A DNA stretch of 64,000 bases from Amycolatopsis sp. NBRC 101858 (GCF_030269325.1 NZ_BSTD01000003.1:62001-126000); one strand, 5' to 3'. Shown: positions 15,109 through 23,818, numbered from the stretch's first letter. Numbers and translations: made by a program. Notes: a model not told the origin generated them from the letters alone.

Positions 15109-15139
15109 TGACCTCCAGCGCGGTGGAGGTTGCAGCCTG
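15109..15139 (+). promoter_or_regulatory. MerR-type promoter driving a leaderless small gene
   Basis: TTGACC (15109-15114) and CAGCCT (15134-15139) are 19 bp apart, with ACCTCCA/TGGAGGT arms (15112-15131) filling the spacer. This is the MerR-activator architecture. The ATG at 15147 falls about seven bases after the -10, so the transcript is probably leaderless. This is the second such promoter in the window. Confidence 0.65.
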
Positions 15140-15146
15140 GCGACCA

Positions 15147-15472
15147 TGAACCTCGTCGTACGCGCGGAACACCAGTCGCTCTTGCTTTGCTTCGAGCCGT
15201 GGGCCAACCAGCACACGGTGCTGCCGGGTACCGCCGTGCTGGTCCGGTTCCCGCCGGACAAGCAGATCGAAGTGGTGCACCACCGCGACGGCATGACGTT
15301 CTACAGCGCGGGCCCCCACCCCGACCTCTACGCGGAGGACGGGACCGCCGTGGAGATCTACAGCGAGTACATGCCGGAATTCCCTCCCGAACTCGAACGG
15401 CACATGGACACGCTCCGGCAGATCTTCGAGATCACCGAGCCGAGCCGCACCGAGCCGGACCGCCTCAACTAG
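15147..15472 (+). CDS. Small hypothetical protein, 108 aa
   Basis: The ATG at 15147 starts MNLVVRAEHQSLLLCFEPWA; the protein has no signal peptide or membrane segment and ends in an acidic, proline-containing tail. Its beta-rich pattern (TAVLVRFPPDKQIEVVHH, TFYSAGPHPDLYAEDG) could fit a small barrel, but I recognise no family. The same frame is open far upstream, yet a MerR-type promoter ending at 15139 and the RES stop at 15089 mark 15147 as the start. It is probably induced by a small-molecule or stress signal through the MerR-type site, and does not belong to the upstream toxin-antitoxin pair. Confidence 0.6.
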
Positions 15473-15482
15473 GAACCGAGGG

Positions 15483-15515
15483 CGCCCGGGCCGGGCCGCG
15501 TGCACGACCCGGGCG
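15483..15515. terminator. Hairpin between convergent genes
   Basis: CGCCCGGG (15483-15490) and CCCGGGCG (15508-15515) can pair across a 17-nt loop in the 75-bp gap between the small 108-aa gene and the S9 peptidase gene that converges on it. Confidence 0.45.
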
Positions 15516-15547
15516 TCTTCGTGCGTCGGCCACGAGCGCAAGAGCGC

Positions 15548-17491
15548 CTACAGGTGCCGCCCCCACCACTCGAGGATCGCTTCGAAGCGCTGCACCCGGT
15601 GGCGCGGCCGCCCGGAGCGGGACAGCTCGTGCCCCTCGCCCGGGAACAGCAGGAACTCCGCCGGTGCGCCCGCGCGGCGCAGCGCCACGAACATCCGCTG
15701 CGCCTGCTCCAGCGGGCAGCGCCAGTCCTGCTCCGAATGGACCACCGCGAACGGGATCTTGATCTGCGCCGCGTACGAAAGCGGCGAACGCTCGCGCTGC
15801 ACCTCCGGCGACTCGCCGATGTACGCGTCGACGAACGTGTAGCCGATGTCGGAGCTGCCGACCATCGAGTCCCACGCGTTGACCGCGCGCTCGCTCCACG
15901 CCGCCTTGAAGCGCTCGCCGTGGTGGGCCGCCAGCCAGCTCGTCATGAACCCGCCGTACGAACCGCCCATGATGCCGACGCGGGAGGCGTCCAGGTCCGG
16001 CCGTTCGAGGGCCTTGTCCAGCAGCGCCAGGACGTCGTCGACGTCGACCGTGCCGAAGCCGTGCGTGATCGCGTGGCCGTGGGTCTGCCCGTAGCCCGCC
16101 GACCCGCGCGGGTTGCCGAGCACCACCGCGTACCCCGCGGCCGCGTACACCTGCGCCTCGTCGAACACCGCCCAGTCCTGCTGGGTGAACGGGCCGCCGT
16201 GCACCACCCGCAGCACCGGGTGCGGGCCGTCGCCCTCGGGCAGCACCAGCCAGCCGTGCACCGGGTAGCCGTCCGGCGCCGAGGTCTCCAGCTCGATCAC
16301 CGGCCGGAGGCCCGTGGCGCGCAAGGGCTTCGAGTAGTCCGTCAGCTCCCGCACGCCGCCGTCCTCGATCAGGACGACCTCGCCCGCGGTGTCCAGCGTG
16401 GCGATCACCGCCGCCAGCACCGCGCCGTCCAGCGTGAACGACCGCAGCGCGGTCCGGTCCGCGTAGACCACCGGCAGGTCGGCCAGCGGGGCGTCCGCGG
16501 CGTCGACGGCCACGGCGCGCAGCTCGACCGCGCCGCGGTTGCGGACGGCCACGAGCACGTCGCCCTCGCGCGGCGCCGGCGGGCCCGCCGAGGCCTCGCA
16601 GTCGACGGTTTCGATGTCGGTGAGCCGGCGCGCCTTCGCCGGACCGGCGCCGAACTCCGGCGTCGCCGTGTAGAGACCCGTCATCGCGGCTTCGTGGTGT
16701 TCCGCGTAGGACTGTCCGAAGTAGAACAACGTGCCGTCGGCGGCGAACACCGGACGCTCCGAGAACCCTTCGCCCCGCACGACGAGCTCGGGCTCGCCGC
16801 CTTCGGCGGAAATCGCGCAGATGTCGCGGAAGTCGCTCTCGGCGGCGCCCCAGTCCGGCGGCGCGGTGAAGACGACGCGGGTGCCGTCCGGCGTCCACAC
16901 CGGGCCGGTGACGTCGTACTCGTCCCCGGTCAGCGGTTCGGGGTCCGGCACGTCCTCCGCCAGGGCGTCGACGACGAACAGGCGCTGCATGCGGTCGCGC
17001 AGGAACCCGAGGTCGTCGAGCCGGTAGTCCATGCGCGTGATCCGGCGCGGGGCTTCGGCGGCCGGCTCCGGCGTCTCGTCGTCGGCGTCCGCCGTGCCGT
17101 ACCGGCCGGGTTCGGGGACGCGCGCGGTGAAGGCGATCCGCCGCGAGTCCGGCGCCCACACCGGCTCGCCGGCCCCGAGGTGCAGCGAGGTCAGCCGGCG
17201 CGCGTCACCGCCGTCGGCCGGCATGACGTGCAGCTGCGGGCTGCCGTCGGCCCCCTTGCCCTCCCCGGCGCGGAGGAACGCCACCCAGCGCCCGTCCGGG
17301 GAGATCGACGGCGCCGAGTCGCGCGGACCGTGCGTCCACGCGGACTCGCCGCCGTCGAGCGAGACGCGCCGCAGCGAGCTGTGCGCGGCGTTCGTCTTCA
17401 GGTCGGGTTTCTTCAGCGCGGTGAGCAGCAGGTTCCCGCGCAGCGCGGGACGGCCGGGGGCGACGAGGGCTTCGATGTCGGCAGGACGCAC
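15548..17491 (-). CDS. S9-family prolyl oligopeptidase-like serine peptidase
   Basis: 647 aa, cytoplasmic (no signal peptide). Residues 1 to about 390 are WD40/beta-propeller-like repeats (SPDGRWVAFL, WAPDSRRIAF, WTPDGTRVVF, FAADGTLFYF) that gate access. The C-terminal alpha/beta-hydrolase domain has the catalytic serine S511 in GGSYGGFM, the aspartate D589 in SEQDW and the histidine H621 in GEGHE. This matches acylaminoacyl-peptidase/dipeptidyl-peptidase enzymes that trim short peptides. The start is the ATG at 17491. terC lies 52 bp upstream on the same strand, but its function and riboswitch suggest separate control. Confidence 0.92.
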   Translation of the reverse strand: MRPADIEALVAPGRPALRGNLLLTALKKPDLKTNAAHSSLRRVSLDGGESAWTHGPRDSAPSISPDGRWVAFLRAGEGKGADGSPQLHVMPADGGDARRLTSLHLGAGEPVWAPDSRRIAFTARVPEPGRYGTADADDETPEPAAEAPRRITRMDYRLDDLGFLRDRMQRLFVVDALAEDVPDPEPLTGDEYDVTGPVWTPDGTRVVFTAPPDWGAAESDFRDICAISAEGGEPELVVRGEGFSERPVFAADGTLFYFGQSYAEHHEAAMTGLYTATPEFGAGPAKARRLTDIETVDCEASAGPPAPREGDVLVAVRNRGAVELRAVAVDAADAPLADLPVVYADRTALRSFTLDGAVLAAVIATLDTAGEVVLIEDGGVRELTDYSKPLRATGLRPVIELETSAPDGYPVHGWLVLPEGDGPHPVLRVVHGGPFTQQDWAVFDEAQVYAAAGYAVVLGNPRGSAGYGQTHGHAITHGFGTVDVDDVLALLDKALERPDLDASRVGIMGGSYGGFMTSWLAAHHGERFKAAWSERAVNAWDSMVGSSDIGYTFVDAYIGESPEVQRERSPLSYAAQIKIPFAVVHSEQDWRCPLEQAQRMFVALRRAGAPAEFLLFPGEGHELSRSGRPRHRVQRFEAILEWWGRHL

Positions 17492-17543
17492 GCCCTCGAC
17501 GGTACCGGAAATCCTTAGCGCTGCGAACGACCTTAGTCGGGAC

Positions 17544-18506
17544 TTAGGCGGCGACCTGCTTGCGCTCGTCGCGCCGGGCCTTCGCCAGGCTCGCCACCGT
17601 GGTCACGGTGAGCACGACGATGATGACCCCGAGGGAGACCCAGTTGTTGATGTCCAGCCAGTCCGGCACGACGTGGTACTCGTGCAGGGCGTGCAGGAAC
17701 AGCTTCGCGCCGATGAAGGCGAGGATCACCGCGAGGCCGTAGGTGAGGTAGACCAGCTTCGTCACCAGGCCGCCGAGCAGGAAGTACAGCTGCCGCAGGC
17801 CCATCAGCGCGAACGCGTTGGCGGTGAAGACGAGGAACGCCTCCTGGGTGATGCCGAAGATCGCCGGGATCGAGTCGACCGCGAAGAGCAGGTCCGCCGA
17901 CCCGATGGCCACGATCACCAGCAGCATCGGCGTGATCATCCGCTTGCCGTTCAGCTTCACCGTGTAGTGGTGGCCGTGGTAGTCGTCGGTCACCGGGGCG
18001 AACTTGCGGACCTGCCGGGTGACGGCGTTCTCGTGGTACTCCTCTTCCTCGTCCTTGCCGCGCAGCATGCTGACGGCGGTCCAGACGAGGATCGCGCCGA
18101 AGAGGAAGAACACCCAGACGAACTGCGCGATCAGCGCGGCCCCGATGGCGATGAAGACGCTGCGGAAGGCCAGCGCGAGCAGGATGCCGACCAGCAGCAC
18201 GCGGTGCTGGTGGATGGCGGGCACCTTGAACGACGCCATGATGATCATGAAGATGAACAGGTTGTCGACGCTCAGCGAGTACTCGGTGATGTACCCGGTG
18301 AAGAACTCGACGCCCGGGTCGTGCCCGGCGAAGAGCCACACGCCCGCACCGAAGAGGACCGCGCAGGAGACGTAGAAGATCACCCAGCGAGCGGCTTCCC
18401 CCGTGGTCACTTCGTGCGGCTTGCGATCGACGATGACCAGGTCCAGCGCGATGAGCGCGAGCAGGCCACCGATCGTGGCGATCCACAGCCACAGGGGGAC
18501 AGTCAT
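17544..18506 (-). CDS. TerC/Alx-family membrane protein
   Basis: 320 aa with about eight or nine membrane helices. TerC-family marks are TEYSLSVDNLFIFMIIMASF and SADLLFAVDSIPAIFGIT, whose buried aspartates are thought to bind a metal ion. Bacterial TerC/Alx proteins export Mn2+ and protect exported proteins from mismetallation. The ATG at 18506 is ten bases after GGAGG; a longer frame from 18617 is rejected because it would translate the riboswitch. Expression is probably switched on by manganese through the yybP-ykoY element upstream. Transport of Mn2+ is known for the family and inferred here. Confidence 0.88.
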   Translation of the reverse strand: MTVPLWLWIATIGGLLALIALDLVIVDRKPHEVTTGEAARWVIFYVSCAVLFGAGVWLFAGHDPGVEFFTGYITEYSLSVDNLFIFMIIMASFKVPAIHQHRVLLVGILLALAFRSVFIAIGAALIAQFVWVFFLFGAILVWTAVSMLRGKDEEEEYHENAVTRQVRKFAPVTDDYHGHHYTVKLNGKRMITPMLLVIVAIGSADLLFAVDSIPAIFGITQEAFLVFTANAFALMGLRQLYFLLGGLVTKLVYLTYGLAVILAFIGAKLFLHALHEYHVVPDWLDINNWVSLGVIIVVLTVTTVASLAKARRDERKQVAA

Positions 18507-18516
18507 GAAACCGAAA

Positions 18517-18551
18517 CCTCCGGATAGTGCGCATGAGCAACTAACCGGAGG
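18517..18551 (-). promoter_or_regulatory. Hairpin that hides the terC ribosome-binding site
   Basis: On the minus strand CCUCCGG (18551-18545) can pair with CCGGAGG (18523-18517), which contains the GGAGG Shine-Dalgarno of terC. The same CCUC also forms the closing helix of the riboswitch, so the two folds exclude each other and translation would be freed when the aptamer closes. Confidence 0.65.
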
Positions 18552-18645
18552 TCTCTTCCGCCGGCGAAAACACCGGCCGACGGTGCCGGGGGCGCAAGGC
18601 CACCGTGCTGACGACACCGCCGCGGAGGAATACTCCCCTCACAGC
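18545..18645 (-). ncRNA. Probable yybP-ykoY manganese riboswitch
   Basis: The minus strand reads GUGAGGGGAGUA near 18642-18631, then GUCGUCAGCACGG, CCGGCACCGUCGGCCGG and finally GAGACCUCC near 18554-18546. These are the hallmarks of the yybP-ykoY (Mn2+) aptamer: the conserved GGGGAGUA loop, the CGUCA element of the facing loop, and the GACCUCC strand closing helix P1. Its place in front of terC/alx is one of the commonest for this class. I identified it by motif, not by a covariance search. Confidence 0.72.
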
Positions 18646-18798
18646 GCGTCCAGTTTGCCGGTTCTCCCCGGCCGAGCGCCAGCCGGAATCGCGCACGTCA
18701 CCAGGTTGGTCCTGTAATTTCGGTCACCTCGGTCCACCAGGCGGTCACGAGCGTGTGATCGATGTGAGCCGGTGAGGGCACTCTCAGGAAACTTCACA

Positions 18799-18810
18799 TA
18801 CGGTCACCTC
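18799..18810 (+). promoter_or_regulatory. -10 element of a probably leaderless gene
   Basis: TACGGT (18799-18804) is a good -10 hexamer, and the GTG at 18811 follows exactly six bases later, where transcription should start. This supports 18811 rather than the in-frame GTG at 18772 as the translation start. Confidence 0.5.
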
Positions 18811-21672
18811 GTGCCCCGACTCCCGCTCCCGCGCACCCGCGGAGCCCGCCTCACCGCGCTCGCCGCCGTCGTCGTGGTCCTGGCCGCCGGCGCGGTCTTC
18901 TGGATCACGCGCCCCGCCGCGCCCGCGCCGGTGCCCACGCAGGACGCGCTGATCGACATGCCCGCCGCGCCCGGCTCGGCGGAGCAGGTCAAGATCGACA
19001 CGACCACCTACCTGCCCGCCACCGTGCCCGCACCCGCGGTGCTGCTCGCGCACGGGTTCGGCGGGGACAAGAACAGCGTCGCCGACGACGCGCGCGAACT
19101 CGCGCGGAAGGGCTTCGTCGTCATGACGTGGTCCGCACGCGGGTTCGGCAAGAGCACCGGCAAGATCGGGCTCAACGACCCGGACGGCGAGGTCGCCGAC
19201 GCGAGCCGCCTGATCGACCGGCTCGTCGCGCAGCACCAGGTGACCACCGACGCCGGCGGCGACCCGAAGGTCGCCGTCACCGGGGCCTCCTACGGCGGCG
19301 CGCTCTCGCTGCTGCTGGCCGGCACGGACAAGCGCGTCGACGCGATCGCCCCGGTGATCACCTACAACGACCTCGCGCAGGGCCTGGTCCCGAACGCGGC
19401 CACGCCGGGCCTGCAGGCCTCGGGCACCCCGGCCGCCGGTGCCTTCGCGACCGACGGCGTGTTCAAGAAGAGCTGGGCCGGCATCTTCTTCTCGGCCGGC
19501 TCCGGCGCCGCCTCCAGCGGATCGCCGTCGGCCGAGGCGCCGGAAGCCGGGCAGGCCACGGACACAGGATCCACCGGGGCCGCGGGCGCCGCCGCGGCGG
19601 CCGTCCCCGCCGTGCCCTCGGGAGCGGGCGGAGGCCGCCAGAGCGCGCCGGCCGACCCGTGCGGCCGGTTCACCGCCGCCGTCTGCCGCGCCTACACCGA
19701 GCTCGGCACCACCGGGCAGGCGAGCCAGGCGAGCGTCGACCTGCTGCGCCGCGTCTCCCCCGTCTCGGTGACGAGCAAGATCTCCGTCCCGACCCTGCTG
19801 GTCCAGGGCGAGAGCGACACCCTGTTCGGCCTAGACCAGTCCGACGCCACCGCGCGCCAGATCACTGCGGCGGGCGGCAAGGTGCGCACGATCTGGTACA
19901 CCGGCGGCCACGACGGCGGCAAGCCCGGACCGCAGCTGCGCGGGAAGATCGCCGACTTCCTCTGGACCGCCGTCGACGGCGGCGACCCGGGCACCGGGTT
20001 CAGCTACGACGTCCAGGGCACGTTGCGCGCCAACGGAACGCCGTCGGTGCGCACGGTCAACGCGGCTGCCTACCCCGGCCTGACCGGCCCGGCCACCGAG
20101 CGGCGGCTGCTGGCGATGAGCGGCCCCGCGCAGGCGATCGTGCGCCCGGCCGGGGCGAACCCCTCGGCGGTGAGCGGGATCCCCGGCCTCAACGGCGTCG
20201 CCAGCAGCACGTCCCGGCTGGGCGCGCTGTTCAGCAACGACCCGCCGGGGCAGGCCGCGCAGTTCACGACCGCGCCGGTGGACGGGCAGATCGTCGTCAG
20301 CGGCTCCTCGACCGTGCGGCTGCAGGTCGCCGCGGACCCCGCGCATCCGCAGCCGGACGCGGTGCTGTTCGCGAAGCTCTACGACGTCGGCCAGGACGGC
20401 TCCCGGGTGTTGCCGGCCAACGCGATCGCGCCGTTCCGGGTGAGCGGGCTGCCCGCCGACGGCACGCCGGTCGACGTCACCGTGACGCTGCCCGGCATCG
20501 TCCGGCCGATCGAAGGCGGGCACTCGCTGCGCCTGGTCGTCGGCACGACCGACCAGGCGTTCGCGACCCCGGCCGCGCCCGCGGTGTTCCGGGTCGCGCT
20601 GGCCGGCGGCACCGCGTTGGCCGTGCCGGTCGTCGCCGGGACGTCCGTCGGCTCGCCGGCCCCGGTCGGGCAGCTCGTCGGCATCGGCGTGACGCTGGCG
20701 ATCGCCCTGGCCGTGGTGCTCTTCGCGGTGCTCCGCCGCCGCCGCGCCACCGACGTCGACCCGGAGCTGGCGACGACGCCGCTGGTCATCGAGGGGCTGC
20801 GCAAGGAGTACCCGGGCGGGTTCGTCGCGGTGAACGACCTGTCCTTCCGCGTCGAGCCGGGCCAGGTGCTCGGCCTGCTCGGGCCGAACGGCGCCGGCAA
20901 GACGACCACGCTGCGGATGCTGATGGGCCTGATCACGCCGACGAAGGGCCAGATCCGGGTCTTCGGGCACAAGATCACCGGCGGCGCTCCGGTGCTCTCG
21001 CGCATCGGGTCGTTCGTCGAGGGTTCCGGCTTCCTGCCGCACCTGTCCGGCCGGGCGAACCTCGAGCTGTACTGGGCGGCGACCGGACGGCCGGCGGACA
21101 AGGCGCACTTCGGCGAGGCGCTGGAGATCGCCGGGCTCGGCTCCGCGGTCGACCGCCGCGTCCGGACCTACAGCCAGGGCATGCGGCAGCGGCTGGCGAT
21201 CGCGCAGGCGATGCTCGGCCTGCCGGAGCTCATGGTGCTCGACGAACCCACCAACGGGCTCGACCCGCCCCAGATCCACCAGATGCGCGAGGTGCTGCAG
21301 CGCTACGCCGCGACCGGCCGCACCGTGGTGGTCTCCAGCCACCTGCTGGCCGAGGTCGAGCAGACTTGCACGCACGTCGTGGTCATGCACCGCGGCGCAC
21401 TGGTCGCGGCGGGCGAGGTCGGCGAGCTGGCCGCGGCCGGCGGCGAGGCGACGTTCCGGGTCGACGACCCGGAGGCGGCCGCCGCCGCGCTGAAGGACGG
21501 CGGAGTCACCTCCGTCGACGTCGAGGGCGACCTGGTGCACGCCGACCTCGACGGGCTGCCGCGCGCCGAGGCGGTCGCGACGCTGGTCCGCGCCGGCGTC
21601 GCGGTGGAGCAGGCCGGGCCGAGGCGCCGCCTGGAAGACGCGTTCCTGCAACTGGTCGGAGAAGAGTCATGA
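18811..21672 (+). CDS. Secreted-domain alpha/beta hydrolase fused to an ABC ATP-binding domain
   Basis: 953 aa from the GTG at 18811. Residues 14-32 form a signal anchor. About 40-410 is an alpha/beta hydrolase of the CocE/X-Pro dipeptidyl-peptidase type, with S160 in GASYGG, an aspartate in VQGESDTLFG, a histidine in YTGGHDGG, and a Ser/Ala/Gly-rich insert around 235-285. A CocE-like beta domain follows (about 430-610). A second membrane helix (about 620-642, ending RRRR) leads to a cytoplasmic ABC ATPase: Walker A GPNGAGKT (691-698), signature YSQGMRQRL, Walker B LMVLDEPTNGLD. All catalytic motifs look intact in both halves. The permease gene overlaps its stop (ATGA). I infer one membrane complex linking an external hydrolase to an ABC-2 transporter; substrate unknown. 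Confidence 0.88.
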   Translation: MPRLPLPRTRGARLTALAAVVVVLAAGAVFWITRPAAPAPVPTQDALIDMPAAPGSAEQVKIDTTTYLPATVPAPAVLLAHGFGGDKNSVADDARELARKGFVVMTWSARGFGKSTGKIGLNDPDGEVADASRLIDRLVAQHQVTTDAGGDPKVAVTGASYGGALSLLLAGTDKRVDAIAPVITYNDLAQGLVPNAATPGLQASGTPAAGAFATDGVFKKSWAGIFFSAGSGAASSGSPSAEAPEAGQATDTGSTGAAGAAAAAVPAVPSGAGGGRQSAPADPCGRFTAAVCRAYTELGTTGQASQASVDLLRRVSPVSVTSKISVPTLLVQGESDTLFGLDQSDATARQITAAGGKVRTIWYTGGHDGGKPGPQLRGKIADFLWTAVDGGDPGTGFSYDVQGTLRANGTPSVRTVNAAAYPGLTGPATERRLLAMSGPAQAIVRPAGANPSAVSGIPGLNGVASSTSRLGALFSNDPPGQAAQFTTAPVDGQIVVSGSSTVRLQVAADPAHPQPDAVLFAKLYDVGQDGSRVLPANAIAPFRVSGLPADGTPVDVTVTLPGIVRPIEGGHSLRLVVGTTDQAFATPAAPAVFRVALAGGTALAVPVVAGTSVGSPAPVGQLVGIGVTLAIALAVVLFAVLRRRRATDVDPELATTPLVIEGLRKEYPGGFVAVNDLSFRVEPGQVLGLLGPNGAGKTTTLRMLMGLITPTKGQIRVFGHKITGGAPVLSRIGSFVEGSGFLPHLSGRANLELYWAATGRPADKAHFGEALEIAGLGSAVDRRVRTYSQGMRQRLAIAQAMLGLPELMVLDEPTNGLDPPQIHQMREVLQRYAATGRTVVVSSHLLAEVEQTCTHVVVMHRGALVAAGEVGELAAAGGEATFRVDDPEAAAAALKDGGVTSVDVEGDLVHADLDGLPRAEAVATLVRAGVAVEQAGPRRRLEDAFLQLVGEES

Positions 21673-22592
21673 GCGAGGGTGTGCACACCGATCCGCACGC
21701 GCTCGACGAGCTGAGCGACGTCGCGTCCCACGAGCACGCCGAGGTCGGGCCGGACGGCGCCGTCGCGGGGTACTCCGCGCGGCGGACGCTGCGGCTCGGC
21801 GTCGAACTGCGGCGCCAGCTCAAGCGGCGGCGCACGCAGTTCCTGCTCGGGTTCGTCGCCCTCCTGCCGTTCATCCTGGTGATCGCGTTCGAGGCCGGGC
21901 AGTCGAACCCGAACCGGCGCAGCGGCGGGTTCGTCGACCTGGCCACGGCGTCCGCGCCGAACTTCGTCGTGCTGGCGCTGTTCGTGTCGGGGACGTTCCT
22001 GCTGCCGATGATCGTCGCACTGTTCTTCGGCGACACGATCGCGAGCGAGGCGTCGTGGTCGAGCCTGAAGTACCTGCTGGCGATTCCGGTGCCGCGTCAG
22101 CGGGTGCTGCGCCAGAAGGCGATCGTGTCGGGGCTGCTCTCGGCGGCGGCGCTGGTGCTGCTGCCGCTGGTGTCCCTCGGCGTCGGGGTGCTCTGGTACG
22201 GCGCGGGCGACGCGATCAGCCCGACCGGCGACGCGGTGTCCTTCGGCGACAGCCTGCTCGCCATCGCACTGTCCACTGTGTACATCATCCTGCAGCTGGC
22301 CTGGGTGGCCGGGCTCGCGCTGGCGCTCAGCGTGTCGACCGACGCCCCGCTCGGCGCGGTCGGCGGCGCGGTGCTGGTGGCGATCCTGTCGCAGATCCTG
22401 GACCAGATCACCGCGCTGGAGGGCCTGCGCAACTACCTGCCGACGCACTACGCGTTCTCGTGGATGGACCTGATCTCGACGGACGTGGACTGGACGAACC
22501 TGGCGAGCGGCATGCTGTCGGCGGTGATCTACGGGACGGTGTTCTTCCTGTACGCCGGGCGGCGGTTCGCCCGCAAGGACATCACGAGCTGA
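21669..22592 (+). CDS. ABC-2-type permease partner of the hydrolase-ATPase fusion
   Basis: 307 aa. About 60 polar residues at the N-terminus (MSEGVHTDPHALDELSDVAS...) precede six membrane helices in the ABC-2 pattern, with SEASWSSLKYLLAIPVPRQRVLRQK after the second helix and a C-terminal FARKDI. It overlaps the ATPase gene by four bases, so translation is coupled and the two products should assemble as exporter. The acidic N-terminal extension is longer than usual and may contact the ATPase. The next gene starts one base after its stop, although that enzyme is of a different kind. Confidence 0.82.
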   Translation: MSEGVHTDPHALDELSDVASHEHAEVGPDGAVAGYSARRTLRLGVELRRQLKRRRTQFLLGFVALLPFILVIAFEAGQSNPNRRSGGFVDLATASAPNFVVLALFVSGTFLLPMIVALFFGDTIASEASWSSLKYLLAIPVPRQRVLRQKAIVSGLLSAAALVLLPLVSLGVGVLWYGAGDAISPTGDAVSFGDSLLAIALSTVYIILQLAWVAGLALALSVSTDAPLGAVGGAVLVAILSQILDQITALEGLRNYLPTHYAFSWMDLISTDVDWTNLASGMLSAVIYGTVFFLYAGRRFARKDITS

Positions 22593-22593
22593 C

Positions 22594-23061
22594 GTGGCGG
22601 TCGAAGGGCACCACCCACCCGCGCCGCTGGTGAAGGCGGTCAACTTGGTGCTTCGCGCGCTGCTCCCGAGCCCGCTCGGGCGCGGCGTCCGCGAGTTCAT
22701 GCTGTTCGCCTTCACCGGCCGCCGGTCCGGACGGCGCTACCGGATCCCGGTGACCGCGCACCGCGACGCCGGCGGGCTGTACGTGCTCACACCCGCCGGC
22801 TGGCGGCTGAACTTCACCGGCGGCGCGGACGCCGACGTGACGTTCGCCGGGCGGACCACGCCGATGCGCGGTGTCCTCCTCGACGACGAGCGCGCCGTCG
22901 TGCGGCTCTACCTGGACCGGATCACCGAACTGGGGCCGCGCGCGGCGGCGCGGCAGATCGGTCTCAGGTTCCCGGCCGGGCGGCTGCCGACCCTCGACGA
23001 GGTGACCGAGCTGGTGCGGCGCGAGCACTTCGGCGTCGTCCGGTTGAGCGGCCGGACCTGA
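22594..23061 (+). CDS. Deazaflavin-type nitroreductase-family protein
   Basis: 155 aa. The split beta-barrel pattern of the F420H2-dependent DUF385/nitroreductase family is visible: LLPSPLGRGVREFMLFAFTGRRSGRRYRIPVT, then GLYVLTPAGWRLNFTGGADADVTF. Members reduce quinones or nitro compounds with coenzyme F420, which actinomycetes make, but some are short and may not bind it. The GTG at 22594 lies one base after the permease stop, suggesting co-transcription with the hydrolase/ABC genes. Physiological substrate unknown. Confidence 0.72.
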   Translation: MAVEGHHPPAPLVKAVNLVLRALLPSPLGRGVREFMLFAFTGRRSGRRYRIPVTAHRDAGGLYVLTPAGWRLNFTGGADADVTFAGRTTPMRGVLLDDERAVVRLYLDRITELGPRAAARQIGLRFPAGRLPTLDEVTELVRREHFGVVRLSGRT

Positions 23062-23083
23062 GCTTCTCGGGTACGGTCTGGCC

Positions 23084-23818
23084 GTGCCGATCACCCTGGA
23101 CAGCCACCACGACGTCGCCGTGCTGCGGATCGATCACGGCAAGGCCAACACCCTCGACAGCGACTCCTGCCGCGAGCTCGTGCTCCGGCTGGAGGAGGCT
23201 GCGCAAGCCCGTGCCCTGGTGCTCACCGGTACCGGGCGCATCTTCTCCGCGGGCGTCGACCTCAAGCGGGTCCACGACGGCGGCGCGGCGTACGTGTCCG
23301 AGTTCCTGCCGCTGCTGTCGGACGCGCTGCTGGCCGTGTTCGGCTTCCCGCGTCCGGTGGTCGCCGCGCTGAACGGGCCCGCCGTCGCCGGGGGTGCCGT
23401 GCTCGCGGCCGCGTGCGACCACCGCGTGCTCGGGTCCGGCGGCATCGGTGTGACCGAGCTGCTGGTCGGCGTGCCGTTCCCGCTGTCCGCGCTGGAGATC
23501 CTGCGCTGCGCCTACGGCACGGCCCCGCTGCCCGGCCTCACCTACTCGGGCGAGATTTACCGCGGCCAGGACGCCCTCGCGCGCGGGCTGGTCGACGAGC
23601 TGGCGGACGACGTGCTCGAGCGGGCGCTGGCCGTCGCCACCCGGCTCGGCGAGCTGCCCGCCGAGGCGTTCGCGCACACCAAGGCCCAGATCCGCCAGCC
23701 TTTCCACGAGCGGATCGCCGAGTACCGGCACAGCGACGACCCCGAGGTCGAGCGGCTGTGGCGGTCACCCGCGGCGCTCGCCGCCGTCAAGTCCTATGTG
23801 GACAAGGTGCTGCGCTAG
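23084..23818 (+). CDS. Enoyl-CoA hydratase/isomerase family protein
   Basis: 244 aa, a single crotonase domain. FSAGVDLKRV and NGPAVAGGAVLAAACDHRV form the oxyanion hole and CoA-binding loops. A glutamate in GVTELLVGVPFP is in the place of a catalytic residue, while the second glutamate of true hydratases is not evident, so isomerase or other CoA chemistry is equally possible. The C-terminal helix (LAAVKSYVDKVLR) is typical. It is co-directional with the preceding nitroreductase gene after 22 bp, and its stop overlaps that of the convergent SRPBCC gene by four bases. Confidence 0.85.
   Translation: MPITLDSHHDVAVLRIDHGKANTLDSDSCRELVLRLEEAAQARALVLTGTGRIFSAGVDLKRVHDGGAAYVSEFLPLLSDALLAVFGFPRPVVAALNGPAVAGGAVLAAACDHRVLGSGGIGVTELLVGVPFPLSALEILRCAYGTAPLPGLTYSGEIYRGQDALARGLVDELADDVLERALAVATRLGELPAEAFAHTKAQIRQPFHERIAEYRHSDDPEVERLWRSPAALAAVKSYVDKVLR

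Noticed and set aside
18507..18617. N-terminal extension of terC to 18617
   Set aside because: It would translate the riboswitch and ribosome-binding-site hairpin and adds residues not seen in TerC proteins; the ATG at 18506 has a good GGAGG.
18755..18770. CRP-like TGTGA motif pair upstream of the hydrolase-ABC fusion
   Set aside because: The two TGTGA copies are direct, not inverted, so they do not form a CRP site.
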